A stretch of 64,000 nt of DNA from Corythucha ciliata (GCA_038030265.1 CM075942.1:51798751-51862750); one strand, 5' to 3'; positions 40,123 to 52,736 are shown, numbered from the stretch's first letter. The notes: generated from the letters alone by a model not told the origin. Program-made: numbers and translations.

Positions 40123-41270
40123 AACTGAACCGCTGGTATTCTTACTCAGTTGTTTCAAGCTTTTTAATTCGTAAAATGAAGAGCGCTTCAACGCACGTGT
40201 ATGAAGCGCAGTCCGAAAAAATTACTTTAGAGCCTAGGATCTAAAACGCCGTAAAATTTGCGGCGGTAATAGTATATTACATTACAAGTCCAGGAAAGTA
40301 GTTATTACCTGCGAGGTTTTTTCATTTGGCGGGCGAGGCGGAGGCCGAGGTAAATCCCCTTCCTACGAGTGATGAACATACGACTTTTTTCACGCGACAG
40401 CAAGGAAATGATAACATTATTTAAAACATTATGATTAAATTTAACGTGAAGCTGCAAAATAGGGTGTTAACCAGTGACACTGAAGGGAACCTCCGAACGA
40501 GGTTATAAAAATCAGAAAGGTTTGGTTTCTTGTGTGGAATTGGAACAAGAGAGGTGAGAGAGCCGGTGTTTGAGTCAAGTATTTTTGTGCATATCCAGCA
40601 GTGTTTCATTCCCCTTGGTAAGAATAAAAATTGATTGAAGTTTACTATTAAAATACTATCCACCTTCCATCCTCGATTGGAATTCCTGGTTTTTGTTGTG
40701 AAGGACTTTGACAAACTGACCACTGACTTCTCGTGTGATAGTTCAAGAAGACCTTAAACGAGGTTATAACTCGAATTCGTACTAGGACGGAAAATATTCT
40801 CTGGATCAGTACAGAAAATTTCTCGAATGTCACTGTGCGGTAATGGTCAATTTCCCAGTCACTTTTGGGTAGAGAAAATGACTACTTTCGGAGCATGCCG
40901 TGTGAAAAATACTTTAGATCCCAGGCATGAAAAGAGACACTTTTGGACTCATTCGCGGATGTAAAATTCGGTTTTAGTATCATGTAGGATAAAAAAAAAA
41001 ATATATTAGTCAAAAACCTATCAAGAATCAGGCCGTTGTATACCACATTCGAATCATTCCCAAAATGCTGAAAATTCAAGACTATTGAGCACCTCCATAC
41101 AATACCTTGTCTCCTCTATTTACTTAAAATTGAGAACTACACTACACTTCACCTTTCTATCGATGAAAACTATGGATGGGATGGTAGTGAAGGGTATGGG
41201 GGAGAGCCTTAATTTTCGCCCCCCTTGAACCAAAATACTTCCGCCGCCACTGATAAATTTGGGGTAACCA

Positions 41271-41404
41271 GGGGGTCAACCATGAGCAAGCGTAAAAATA
41301 CCGTAGAAAACGCGGTATCTATGGCTTTATAACATTATTTGTGATAGAGCGTCCTTAGTTACCGCTTGCGTTAATTTTTTAACGCTAGCTCATGGTTGAC
41401 CCCC
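41271..41404. mobile_element. 134-bp MITE
   Basis: The ends match in inverse: GGGGGTCAACCATGAGCAAG at the left, GGGGGTCAACCATGAGCTAG at the right. Both continue CGT(T)AAAAA, giving about 27 bp. It lies 10 bp beyond the right target duplication of the hAT element. No target duplication of its own is clear. Confidence 0.85.
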
Positions 41405-41972
41405 AGGAAAGGTAATATAACGCAACTCTTATCTCGTGTCCGTTCCCAATTTTTTTACACGGAAGGATTGATACGTCTCATCGAAAAAAAATATTTTTGG
41501 AAAATCCTCATTATACCATCAAATATCCTGGAAACTTCCTCAATGGCTCCAACAAGTAGACGTCCCATTTTTGCGGATATTGAGTCAATTTTCTCTTAAA
41601 TTTAGCTCCGTAACATTGCAATGTCACCGCTATTCCTCAGGCTTCGGGGACTACCAGAGCGACCAGCTACCCCGCGGTTCTGCGGTTAATAGACATAAAA
41701 GGCACACAACTAGCGATTTCGCGAAAATATAGATCAGAAACTTGAAGTTTAGTGGATATCTATAGATACAAAAGATGAAATTTCACGGACGTTCATCAAG
41801 ATTTGTGTGCCACGTCTGGTGCCGGTGGCGTCACCCCCCGGTGGGTGGTGCTTTTTCCGCTATATAAAAACAAGTGGCCCTGAAACTCGCAATTTCGCTA
41901 CAAGGGAGGCAATTTTGCGGCTAGTTGACCTAGAAATGTTGAAATGTGTTTATTGACACACTTCTCTGCTTA

Positions 41973-42116
41973 GGCCCGTATATCATAGTCGTCTTTAGAG
42001 CAGAGTATTCGCTTATTTCGATTCAAAACAGATGACCCATTAATTATAAGAACGACCGATTTGGAGCCGTTTAAGAAAATACTCAACTTGAGCGACGACT
42101 GTTCTGAATACGGTCC
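41973..42116. mobile_element. Harbinger-type MITE 1 (144 bp)
   Basis: The ends GGCCCGTATATCATAG and, inverse, GGACCGTATTCAGAAC both run on to AGTCGTC. Flanking TTA at 41970-41972 and 42117-42119. The ends resemble the 10668 Harbinger end (GGGCCGTATTCATAGACC). Confidence 0.8.
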
Positions 42117-42119
42117 TTA

Positions 42120-42261
42120 GGGTGCGTTTATCAATGCACTTATATTCTTCAGATAAAGCTGGGATAAGTCTGGTTGCTACGGACCTTTTTGCAAACATTA
42201 GCGTAAAGTTATCCGAGAGATAGTTACTCCATGAGTTATCCAGTGATTGATATACCCACCC
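42120..42261. mobile_element. Harbinger-type MITE 2 (142 bp)
   Basis: The ends GGGTGCGTTTATCAATGCAC and, inverse, GGGTGGGTATATCAATCACT. Flanking TTA at 42117-42119 (shared with MITE 1) and 42262-42264. Confidence 0.8.
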
Positions 42262-43019
42262 TTAGTCATTTAAAGGCCCGTATAGCATAGCTTCCAAAAA
42301 TTAATGATTCACAATTTCGCGAAAATTGTAGTTTCTAGGCCGTTTATCCCCTCAATCAATAATTATCACTTTAGGAGCTGAACAATTTGGAGGCAACAGC
42401 TGGGCATGGTAGGGAAGGTCCATCTTCACCAAAATATTCGGTGCATAAATACGCCAGTGATTCATCGTTTTAAGGCGGGAATAGCCATGTTCCAAACCGC
42501 CATGATCTGTAGCCTCTGAAGGGCTCCGTCATTTCAGTTATTTTAGTATGTTTAGCTATTTTTAGAACGCATATAGTCAGTGAATAGCCAGTTTGGCCCT
42601 TTTTAGGGTTCATAGTCATGTGTTTTGCCAGCATTTATACCGTCAGTTTCTCCAGTTTTACGGGTCGTGAAGTCAGTTTATGGCTATTTTTAGCGCGAAC
42701 AAACTCAGTTTGGCCATTTTCAAGGCGCGAATCGTCAGTTTTGCCATTTTCTGGGCACGAGTAGTCCGACAAGCCAAGACGCGAATGGCCATTCTTGACG
42801 CACGAATATGTTCGATTTCGCAATTTTCAGAGCAAGAACGTGTTTTTGTTTCCCTTTCTCTTTTTCCATTGTCATAGTTTGGCCATTTGTGGTATTTTCG
42901 AGGCGCGAGCCGTCACGGTTCGAAAATATCTGTAGAGGACACTTTGCAGGTGGGAAATTCGCCCTCTCTGAAGATGGTCCGTCAAACAAGAGGTGCAATC
43001 TCTTTGTCCGAGTCATACA

Positions 43020-44860
43020 AGGAGTAACAGAGAGTCGGCGAGCCCCAAAAATAGCCTACTTTCTGGTTGTTGCTCTCTCTTTAATGTTTTGGCCCCTTAA
43101 AGTATAAGTTGCAAGCTGTTAAGCACAGTCCTGAGTGCTGTGTGTAGTGTATTTACAAAAGAAAAGAAGACCCGCTAGGTTTTCTAGTCATTTGGTGAGG
43201 GGTGGAAGGGGAGAGTCTTTCCTAGTTCATGACTTTGAATATACTCAAAAGTGACATTTTAAAGCGATTTCACGTTAAGGATGTAGTTTTACGAGTGGTA
43301 AAAGCTAAAATCCTCGATAGCTTTCTTTTTATTTGTTCTTGAAGAAAACACATCGGCAGAATAGCGTCTGCTATATAGGGTCAAGCAGGGGGTTTTCATG
43401 TTTCAAAAAGGGAATTCATCTGCTGGAAAATTGCCAAAAGAACCTATGTCGTGTTGTCGCAACCCTCCACTGGTAACGTGGAAATGTAGGAAATCTGCCC
43501 CCGACCCCACCACATCTTTTTTGTTTTCACTACTGACACGCTGAATCTTTATTCTCACTCTCTTTCATAAGTAAAAAGACAATTGAAACAACGTGACCCA
43601 TTTATTGCGTGCCTTTTTAACGTTTTACTGATTCTCACGCGTCCCTCAAACCGCTTCTAAGCTTCGTGGGTTCCCATTTTTTGTGAAAAAGTTAATTCTT
43701 ATTCCTCGCAGAGCACCACAAATTTTCTGAAAGAGTGTGTGTCTGGTGTATTTGAGCAGACCAAAAAAAACCCTAACGCGCTAATTTCATTAGTCATTCA
43801 TTAGATTCCCTTTTTCCGGACGGCGCCTAGTTTGAAAGAAAAGTGGCTTTGGCTGGGAGAGGGTTTTATGGGCAAGATGAAGGGAAAGGGAAAGACGCCC
43901 TGAGAATGTTGAGTAAAAAAACCTTTTGTTTAATAACTTCGCGCAGCAAAACATCAGACCTATTATATTGTTTAACCTGAGCTGGCAATGTCAATAACTG
44001 AATTTCGTGCGGTAATTGTCCCATTGAGGGATATAACGCAATAATTGCTGTCGCTCCCTACCCACCACCACAGTTCTCCCATAATTAATTAGTATCTTTG
44101 AAGTTCACTTAAATTATGTGCGTCAAACTTCATGGTATGGGAGAGTCGCGTGGTCTACCTTTTAACCCCTTTTCGGTTTTTTTCATTGGGAAATCGCCAT
44201 ATTGATACAAAATGATGATGAGGGGTTCATATGAGGAAATATACAAACACGTTGTAGCATGGTGAAGTCGACTGGCAGAACAGTGTAAGGGTGTGGAAAG
44301 CGGATTAAAATAAAGGGTTTCGGGGAGGGGGGTTGTAGGTTGTTTTGAATTAGTAGTCCTGCCGTTGACGGCAAAGGAATTACCCCGAGATTAATGTGCA
44401 GGGAGGAAACTGTTACCTCTCGAAAAGGACGCGTATCACGAGTATTTAGTCAAATAGCATAAATCCCGTGGCGAGGTGACTAGTGAAGAAAAGAGAAGGG
44501 TCGCGTGGGTGGTGGAGAAGGCACGGTGCTCCTCTCCTTGCTTTTCCCTATCGCTCGCGAAGTCTTTTGATGTTAAATATACGTTCGAAATGCTTCTTTA
44601 AAAGTTTAATTAATGTACGAAATCGAATTTAAGCCTGACTTCATCTTCATTAACGTAGATGGGATGGAGGAATATACCTTTCCGTATGCTTGTGGGTGGG
44701 AATTCCTCAAAAATATCACGATTCCCGCCCAGAAAATACGGCTAAATCGACCAACAATGCGCGCGTCCTGACCATTCCCCCACCATTCAGGTGTTTGGAT
44801 TTGACATGTTACTCGCGCCCTATAAATGGCAGACTGACTCTATGCGCCCTAAAGGGGTCC
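43020..44860. other. No gene recognised
   Basis: Unique-looking AT-rich sequence between the two composite-repeat copies. No credible exons or paired repeats seen. Confidence 0.4.
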
Positions 44861-44868
44861 CCCCCCTA

Positions 44869-45036
44869 TTGCACAATAATTAAGTAATTATTGCACAATA
44901 ATTATTGCGCAATGAATTTGTGCAATATTTTGAGGTTTACCCAACACGTTCAATATATTGCGCAATATTGGGATTTTCACTCGAGTTTTCTGATGCCTTC
45001 TGATAGAAAATGGTTTGCGCAATATTGTGCAACCCA
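44869..45036. repeat. Cluster of TTGCGCAATA / TTGCACAATA motifs
   Basis: ATTGCACAATAATT occurs twice around a palindromic AATTAAGTAATT centre. ATTGCGCAAT, TATTGCGCAATATT and GCGCAATATTGTGCAA follow within 170 bp. This may be a small element with subterminal repeats. No target duplication identified. Confidence 0.5.
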
Positions 45037-45079
45037 TCAATACTACACCCATACACATTTTTACTGTATACGTGTATGG

Positions 45080-46200
45080 GGCTCGAGAAAGTTGCTAAAC
45101 TTTCGATTCACACCCCAAAAATGCCTAAACAGATGGTCCCTGCCCTGAAAATGGCAAAATCGGCCATGTAATGGCCGAGCTAGCCACTCGTGTCTTTGGC
45201 TTGGCAGACTTATTTTTGTCCCAAAATGGCAAAACTGCGACGATTTCCGTCGTGTTTTATTACTAAAGGCTACAAGCTCTCGCTCTAGATACAGCCAAAC
45301 TGACTCCATAACCCATAAAAATGGCTAAATTGACGGATCACAGCCCGAAAATACCTAAAAAGATGGTTCCTGCCCTGAAAATTTCAAAATCGCTTCATTC
45401 GCGCGCCAAGAATGGCCAAGTTGACCATTCTTTGGAAGTTGACACACTACTTGAGAAAATTGCAAAACTGACTTGTGATTCTCGCTCTAAAAATGGTCAA
45501 ACTTATTTTACGGGCCCTACAAATAAAGAAATGACAATTTGCGCTCTAAAAACGGCAAAATCTATCGTTCGTGCGCCAAAAATGGCCAATCCGACCACTT
45601 TTGCCTCAGTTTGTCGTATTATTCGCTCCATTGAAATGGCAAATCTCATGACTATGCGCCCTAAAAAGGGTCGAACTGCCTATTCAAGCCTCTTGACCAG
45701 CAAAACTGACCTCATGCGCACCAAAAATAGGTAAAATTACTAAATTGACTGAAATGATGGAGTTCTAAAGAGGCTACTGATGGTGTTAATGAAGATTCGC
45801 GCCTTCATACCGGCTGCCTGAAAAAAACCATGAACCGCCGTTTGTGCACTCAATATTTTGGTGAAGTTTGGCCATCCCCTACTTGCCAACTGATCGCATC
45901 TGGGCACCCTCCAAATGACCATTTTTCGTCAGAAACTGTTTGAGTTTTGTCAATTCAATTGGCAAAGTCACTTGGAAACTCGACGCGGAAATTGCAGGGC
46001 ACGCAAATCTTGATAACAACAGCCGTGAAATTACATCTTTCGGACCAGAATATCAAGTTGCTCATCAAGATTGGGGCCTTTTAATTTTAAGTATTGCCGC
46101 GGATTCGCGGACTAGCCGGTCGCTCTGACAGCGGCTGACCCCCCACGAATAGCGGTGACTTCGCAACATAATATTATGGAGCTAAATTTCAGAACAAAAG
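45080..46200 (-). repeat. Composite repeat unit, copy 2 (inverse)
   Basis: Inverse of 41600-43000. It holds the family E array (45100-45730, CGCCCTAAAAATGGCAAAAC-type units of about 30 nt), then CATCAGTAGCCTC-like, TTCACCAAAATATTGAGTGC and GTCACCGCTATTCG blocks read on the minus strand. It lacks the two MITEs of copy 1. Confidence 0.75.
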
Positions 46201-46204
46201 GAAG

Positions 46205-47420
46205 TAACCTGGCTTGATATTCGCGAAAATTGGAAGTTTCCTTGCTGAATATCTGTGAAATTGAAGTTTTTTGTCTTCATTTTTGCCAAAATAGAAGTTT
46301 TCCAGATTGATATTATACAAAATTGGAAGCATCGGAGTTGAATATCAGAAAAATTGATCGAGATGCCGTGAATGAGCGCATTTTAACAGGGTGATCCTGC
46401 TCCCTCGCCCCTCTATCACGGTACGCTACTGATTCCCTGACAAAAGTGAGAAAAAGGGCTAAATGACGGCTAAAATTAAGAAAAATACATAGCTACTTCG
46501 CGGCTAAAGTTTCCTTAGAGCTTCCGCCGATAAAGTACAGAAAAAACGCTAATTAGTGGCTAGAAGCATGGAAACGACAATTTTTAGCTTCTGAAGGCAA
46601 TTTCGTGGCTCAAACTGAGAAAAGGCGCTAATTCATAGCTAAAAGCGAACAAAATCGCTAAATTCCAAATTAAAATTGCTAATTCATGGATGAATTTGAG
46701 AAAAGCATTGGCGGATAAAATCAGAAAAACACGAATTCACCACAAAAATTTTGAAAAATTGCTGAATCACTGCTAAAATTGTGAAAAATCATGAGCGTAA
46801 TGTTAAAGGCCGGCTGAAATGTCTCCATAAACCGCGAAGTGTAGCAGTTTCTGTTAGTTTTGGCTTGGAATTTGCATCGCAACTCCCACGAATTTTATAC
46901 GATTTCTCACCAATAGGCGTTTTCCCTAAATTTTTGGGCGCACGCGCGAGTGTTTTTCTCAATTATTCTTCACCATGACAGTGAACGAGCCCTTTTACTC
47001 ATTTTAGCCGTGATAACGTTTCCTTAAACCGCGCGAATTAGCGTGTAAGATTAGCCTATATAGGCTTTGCATCGTGAAACCGCGAGTTGGTGCGTTTATT
47101 CAACTCCGGTCGCGATATTGCGCTATTTTATCAATTTTTGCCATGAATGAGCTCAATTTTCATTCAATTCAATTCGCGAACTTGCGTTATTCTCGGTTAC
47201 AGCCGTGGACGACTTGCCCAAAGAACAGAAAATTAACCATTTTTCTCCGTTTTGACAAGGAAGTTGCATCGAGAAACCGTGAACTGACACTTTGTCTCAA
47301 ATTTGTTCGTGAACGAGCGCATTATTTCAATTTTTCCCATGGTCTTGCGTCAAGAAACAGCATCTTATAGTTCTTTTTGCCTATTCTCGTCTAGATATAG
47401 CATTGAGAAACGGCCACCGA
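46205..47420. repeat. Degenerate arrays, families B then A, with orientation switch
   Basis: 46205-46380 has AAATTGGAAGTTTCC-type units (family B). 46440-46800 has GCTAATTCATGGCTAAAATT-type units (family A). From about 46800 to 47420 the same family continues on the other strand (CGCGAATTAGCG, TTTTAGCCGTGA). Confidence 0.7.
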
Positions 47421-47429
47421 CAAACGGAG

Positions 47430-50400
47430 AACGGTTTTTTTCCACATTTTGTCCGCTGACTAACAGAAACTTGAATTAACGGGAAAATCGAAGCTCAATG
47501 GGCTGTTCTGGAAGTTATTAGGCGTCGTGAAGGTCGACCAAAATGACCAAGCGACAATGCTCCACTTTGGTGTCACTGTGTGAGGCACTGACGGCCGCTC
47601 AGGGCCGTTTTATCCGTGAACAGCTATACATTTTAGTCAATCGAGCATTGAGAGAGGTGAGAGCGTGAGATTCATAAACCACGTGTGGCTCAAATCATAA
47701 CACTTTGACAAAATATCGCCTTCCAAGGCCATGTAATGGGCATTATTTGAAATCTTGATGGATTTTCAAGCTCAAGTAAAATGAACGGAAGACCACATAA
47801 CTTTGTTTCTTTTTCCCCCAGTAGGGAGTGTTGTGCGCCCGGCTATCCCTGTGGATGCGCGCCTGACTGTGACACGTTCTTATAAACATAATTTATTGAA
47901 GTGGAAAAAACTAAAAACCTCAGTGAAGGTGAACTGATGAACCTCTCCCTCCTATGCACCACACCTACCTCAGTTCCATCAATTCAAGCCCCGCTGCAAT
48001 AATTCTGCCACAAAACTGGCCGTGTGTGGAGTGAAACTGCCGCATTACGTCTACCGCGAATGGCCCATTAAAAAAAAGAAGTCGTGCAAGCAGGTTGCAA
48101 GCCGAATAAGTACGCCCCATCACTACGGTCATTAAGATGAGCATATGAGACCTTGAAAACAAATGCAGTAGGTAATGACGTCAAATCTCCAACTCATTTA
48201 ACATTTTAAAAAATCATCCACGGGAAAATAGTAACTACCTTATTTTCACCACGGAAGTTGAAGAAAAGAAACACTTTTTTCTGAAATGTGGCACAAGCGC
48301 GCTATGCATAATTTAAATGGAATGCAGTCTCCCCCTCCCACCACCAACCATTCTTATCGAAATTACCATATAATGAAACAAAGTAAGAGAAAAGTATTTA
48401 ACAACCGTGTAAAAAAGAGGAGGTGCCGTTAGAACGGGGTGAGAACTTGCACTTTTGTCTTCAAAAAGTAAATGAGACAACCCTCCCGCACCAATCATCA
48501 TAATTTCTAAGACTAATTTTTCGTTCTAAACAAAATTTTAACCCAGTTTTCGTTCAAAGAGATTATTACCAGTTCCATTTAGCAGCCGAGTCGTAAATAC
48601 TGTTGAGAGTCCCCCAGACTTATTTATTGCTGTGTAGGAATGACACCAACGGTCTAAATAATTCAAATCAGGCAAAAGCGAGCAAACATCCGTATACCTA
48701 AGGAAAACTATCGAATACATTATTTTTGCAACCCCCCCCCCCTTCCACATAGCTGAAAACCACTTTTCGTTCAATTTGAGAGAAAAAAAAAGTTTCGTAA
48801 AAGCACTTTAAAACTAGTGAGTAGGAGTGGAAAGAGGAGATTTGATTTGATCGCTTTACAAATGAAAAATTACCCAATTTGCTCTCAGAAATGCTACTAG
48901 AAAAGTGAAAGATTTAACTTTTTAACTTTAATAAATGATTCGGCCTCATAAAGTTAAAATTCCTAATTAAAGTCCAGTTTGTAAGTTTTTTAATAAATCC
49001 CGAAGTTCGAAACGCTTTCTAAATAGTTATACGTCTTTAAAATGTCCTCGTGAATGAAAATGTTGCGTCGAGGAGACGACAGACAGAAGGGGGGGGGGAT
49101 TTGCACGTACAATAAAAATGGATAAATAGACCGGATGAGGTTTGAGCGCGATTCAACAACTTCCCTCCGTTCGCCTGGCGAGGTACACGCATTTTTGTAT
49201 ATGCTTCGGAAGGAATCAAGTGATTAACGCTCCCTATATTAAATGATTCTCGAGTGTGTTTTAATCAACATTAAAAATCAGCTAATCACCTTTAAATCGT
49301 TATAGTCATAAAGAAAGCCGAAACCGGTAGTTCTGTTTTTTTTTTATAATTGGTTTTGAAAAAGCGAGTCAGTCGGCTAAGAATGCATAGCACTCCACAA
49401 TTTTTTTATTTTAAAATGCCAACGTCTGAGAGAAATAAACAGCTTCTAGCACTCGGACTATACAGTAATATCTCGTTGTACGTGCAAGCCTCTCCCTTCT
49501 ACACTCCCACACACAGTATGAATAAAATGAAAACTTGGCAAACGAAAACGAAGCATTCCCCCCACCCCCCTACTACCACATCACTATTCCACCACACAGC
49601 AAACCAGTGTGCAGGGTCTCGCCTTCGCCTAGATTTCGTCCTCTTGATTTGCCCCACAAGATGCAAGCGAGAAAAACCGGCGATGACGGTAACAAGGGAA
49701 AGGGGGGGTCGAGGAGTTGAAAAAAGACGGGTGGTATAGCTGAATAATAATAACATGCAAAAGAGCTGCACTTTTCTCAACATTTCACGTGTTGTAAAAA
49801 GTGACTGGGTTTCGAGAGTTTGTTCTGGTTAAGGGGGTGAGTTTAGATAAGTTGTGTGAGTGGTCGGGAGGGGGGAGAGGCTCAAAATAAATAAATCAGC
49901 GAACGAAAGAGGTGGAGAAGGAAGAGGCGGTTGTGTGATAAACACAATTTCATTATAGAAAGCGCACTTGAAGAAAAGTCAGGGGCAGTTTGAATACAAA
50001 GTTTGTTTGAGAGTACTGTGTGAAGGGAGAGGGGTGAAAACGTGACGAGCTGCTGGGGAAAATCGTACTGCGCGAGTTTAGAAATTGCATCCTTCGGTCT
50101 TATTGCAAATATCTACTACTATTCTTCAGGTTTTTTTCATTCTTGCGTCGTGCGAATGCAACTGACGTTCCGTACTTGGCCTAAAATATCCCCACCCCTC
50201 ATTATCATCCTCCTTATTGAGCCTCGCTAGAATTGAGAAATCAAGGGTATTCACGTCAACCATCGTGCTGTTAGTAGTTTTGTACTTGCGTTTTTGTTAA
50301 CGTCTGTTGTTAGGGAAATCGAAATTTGGATAATTATGTCTCTTCGCGGAGAAAAAGTGTAGCTTGGTGCAGGGCAGAACTAAAACAGCCGTGTTACCTT

Positions 50401-50450
50401 CTCTGTCTCCTAAAGCCCCCTCTCACCATCCCTCATCGTTACACCAGCCT
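47430..50450. other. No gene recognised
   Basis: Mostly unique-looking sequence with C or G runs at 48732-48742 and 49089-49098. Frames at 49350-49783 overlap on both strands, are low-complexity and show no domain. It may be intronic or intergenic. Confidence 0.4.
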
Positions 50451-50455
50451 GCATT

Positions 50456-50536
50456 CCAGAACAAACCTGCTCTAATTTCTCGCGAACGCTTTTAGGGTGC
50501 ACTGGTGCACCTCAGAGAGCAGGTTCGCGAACAGAG
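50456..50536 (-). mobile_element. About 80-bp short inverted-repeat element, copy 2
   Basis: Inverse copy of 23882-23960. It contains AATTTCTCGCGAACGCTTTT and GTGCACTGGTGCAC, and its ends AACAAACCTGCTCT and AGAGCAGGTTCG are inverse. Confidence 0.7.
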
Positions 50537-50660
50537 CTATTTTGCCATTCATTTCGTTCGGGGCATATTTTAAACTCATTCATTCGAAACTTGATTTCCC
50601 TGGTAACAAACAAACTGACTACGCAATTACGAAACTACAAACCAAGGTGACTAAACTCTT

Positions 50661-50873
50661 CTATAGGTAGAGAACCTTAAAACGGCAACACGGATTTCAG
50701 CGCCATATTTTGTCCCTCCGTCGTTAGGGTAAACACAATACCATGAATGAAAAAATTGTCATTGTAACAACAAACAAACGAGGAATGCGGTGATTATTAT
50801 AATCGTATGAGGGACAAAATATGGCGCCGATTTGCGTGTTTCCGTACTCGTGTTTTATAGTGCCTTACTATAG
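50661..50873 (+). mobile_element. 213-bp MITE, both arms present
   Basis: The left arm CTATAGGTAGAGAACCTTAA ... GGCGCCATATTTTGTCCCTC-like and the right arm (inverse) CTATAGTAAGGCACTATAAA ... GGCGCCATATTTTGTCCCTC pair over about 65 nt. A truncated relative is at 16378-16545. Confidence 0.8.
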
Positions 50874-50879
50874 GTGCCG

Positions 50880-52300
50880 CAGATTTCCCCCAGCACATCA
50901 GGCGGGAGGGGTGTGGACTGAGGACTGACGTCTGCAGCAGTCCTTTACTCCCGATTGCTCATCCTAGAGCAGCAAAGCAAGTTAATTTTGCAATTGAAGT
51001 TTATATTTCCAATCCGACACAGAGCCTTGAAGTTTACATTTTTATGAATGAAATCACCTGCGAGTAACACGCATTCCCCGGCATTCCCAACCAACTGTTT
51101 CACATGACGTTTTTGTTAATCGTAAACAGTGGCGCGGTTTTAAATAGGTGGCCGCTTGAATGGAACTGACTTTTCTTTCAAAAGGCTACCCATAGAAAAT
51201 GATGATGATGATGATGACCACTTTGTGAGAACTTTATACGCCGCTAATTATACGTTTCGAGTATATATACGTCGTGTTTTGATTCGGTTGCGCCATTTCG
51301 AATAAAAGCGGAATGGGCCGAATAAGAGCCCTCTATTTTGTTGGAAAGATTAAAAAAGAGATTTTAGTGTTTCAAATTATCACCTCATTACCAAGGTGGA
51401 TTCCACGAAATAAAAAAAGTTGTTGTTGATCTGAATTCCACGCTATACCGAAGGAAGCAAGCATTCAGTGAAAGTTCACGTTTTTCAATCAATTTATCTG
51501 TTCCCTTGCCAAATAAATATCTTTAAAAAATTAGCAACTTTTTTATTTTATTCAAGCGCCTTGTCGAGGAAAGAGCCAGCTTGTATTATACGAGGGAGTG
51601 CTTCTCTCAAAAGCGTCATTTAAATACTAAGATACCCGCCGCGGGATATTTCAAAAGGTAATTCTTTCATTAACATGTAAATTTAAGCCTCCTGTCACGA
51701 ATACAAAATGGCGAAAATGGAAGAAATTGCTATATTATAAGTAGGAGGGTCAACTCTCAATAACGAGGAAACCTGCACGCGTTTCCTGAGAACAATTACC
51801 GATATATGTACAAATAACTGGAAGAAGAAAAATGAGGAAGTTTGGATTTAACGTTCATGGATCTGGAAATGTGAAAAGGAGACTGGGACATCCGTGGTTG
51901 GACAGTTGGACGGCTGTCTCCTTTAGACGATGTTCATTCCAACCGACCTGGAGAATAGAACCGGCGAGGTTCTACTTAGTTTATAAAAGTTGATGAAAAT
52001 GGGCTGTTTCTTCAGGCCCGGCCGAAACGTCTCCATAAAGAATAGTCAGCGACAAAAATGAACCGTTTTGACTTAGTCGTTGGATTTGGACGATTTTACT
52101 CGACCCCAGAGTAGCCGATCGAAGTCCGTGCGTGCTCTTCTTATTGGAAGCTTGCACGGCCATGACCTCGCTTGAAATTGAGGAACAGCGCTTATGTCCC
52201 TGGGCATGGTCCTTACACGGCTATTAGAATTGATTGAGAAAAACCTCTCATTTGACGCTAAAATAAAGACAAATCTCCCATTTTTGGACATTAGAATAAA
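50880..52300. other. No gene recognised
   Basis: Unique-looking sequence with a GAT trinucleotide run at 51200-51217. Confidence 0.4.
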
Positions 52301-52520
52301 CTTCGAGGGAATATAATTGAGAAAAAGCGCTAATTTTTCTGTTCACAAAGCCATTCCCAGCTGAGAGACAAGTATACTAATTTGAACCTTCCTGGAGCCA
52401 ACTTCGTGGCTATCTAAAATAGAGAAAATACTGGTGACAGTCGATCTCGGCCAGTATTCTCAATCAGCTCGATTTTATATTAGGACGATGGCCTTCAACA
52501 GAAAACACAAACCACTGTTT

Positions 52521-52558
52521 GCCGAGCTTTCGGAATAATTTATTTCCTTCCTCAGGGC
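52521..52558 (-). ncRNA. Hammerhead-like motif, left arm
   Basis: Exact inverse of 52699-52736: core CUGAGGA, stem II GGAA/UUCC, GAA, palindromic stem III AGCU, C, with GCC/GGC closing stem I. Confidence 0.45.
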
Positions 52559-52698
52559 TCACAGTGTATGTTACAAATACTCCATTATTGTGATGTGCAT
52601 GGCAATATGATTTAAAGGACCAATCTTGGTAACCATAAACAAATTGTCCAATAAAAAACGAAACACTCCCAGTCAGAATGTAGAAAACAATTGTGTGA

Positions 52699-52736
52699 GC
52701 CCTGAGGAAGGAAATAAATTATTCCGAAAGCTCGGC
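52699..52736 (+). ncRNA. Hammerhead-like motif, right arm
   Basis: GCC (52699-52701) pairs with GGC (52734-52736). The core CUGAGGA (52702-52708) fits CUGANGA, since position 7 is free. One extra A is followed by stem II GGAA (52710-52713) and UUCC (52722-52725). GAA (52726-52728), AGCU (52729-52732) and C at 52733 complete it. The layout is the same as in the 22-23 kb element. Confidence 0.45.

Larger units (their letters stand above)
38931..41252. mobile_element. 2.3-kb hAT-type element, non-coding
   Basis: A perfect 8-bp target duplication ATAAATTT lies at 38923-38930 and 41253-41260. Ends CAGTGGCGGCGGAA match in inverse for 14 bp. No transposase frame exists in the 2322 bp. It contains a fragment of the smaller hAT family (about 39235-39412), a MITE (39981-40122) and a 12-base C run (39157-39168), so it has itself been a target. 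Confidence 0.9.
41600..43000 (+). repeat. Composite repeat unit, copy 1
   Basis: The left part (AAATTTAGCTCCGTAACATT, GTCACCGCTATTC, AAATTTCACGGACGTTCATC), middle part (CTTCACCAAAATATTCGG, GTAGCCTCTGAAGGGCTCCG) and a family E array (TTTGGCCCTTTTTAGGG, about 42540-42830) occur in the same order, inverted, at 45080-46200. Copy 1 also carries two tandem MITEs and extra sequence in its left half. Confidence 0.75.

Noticed and set aside
49350..49783. Overlapping 129- and 94-codon frames
   Set aside because: Low-complexity, overlapping on opposite strands, no splice context or domain.
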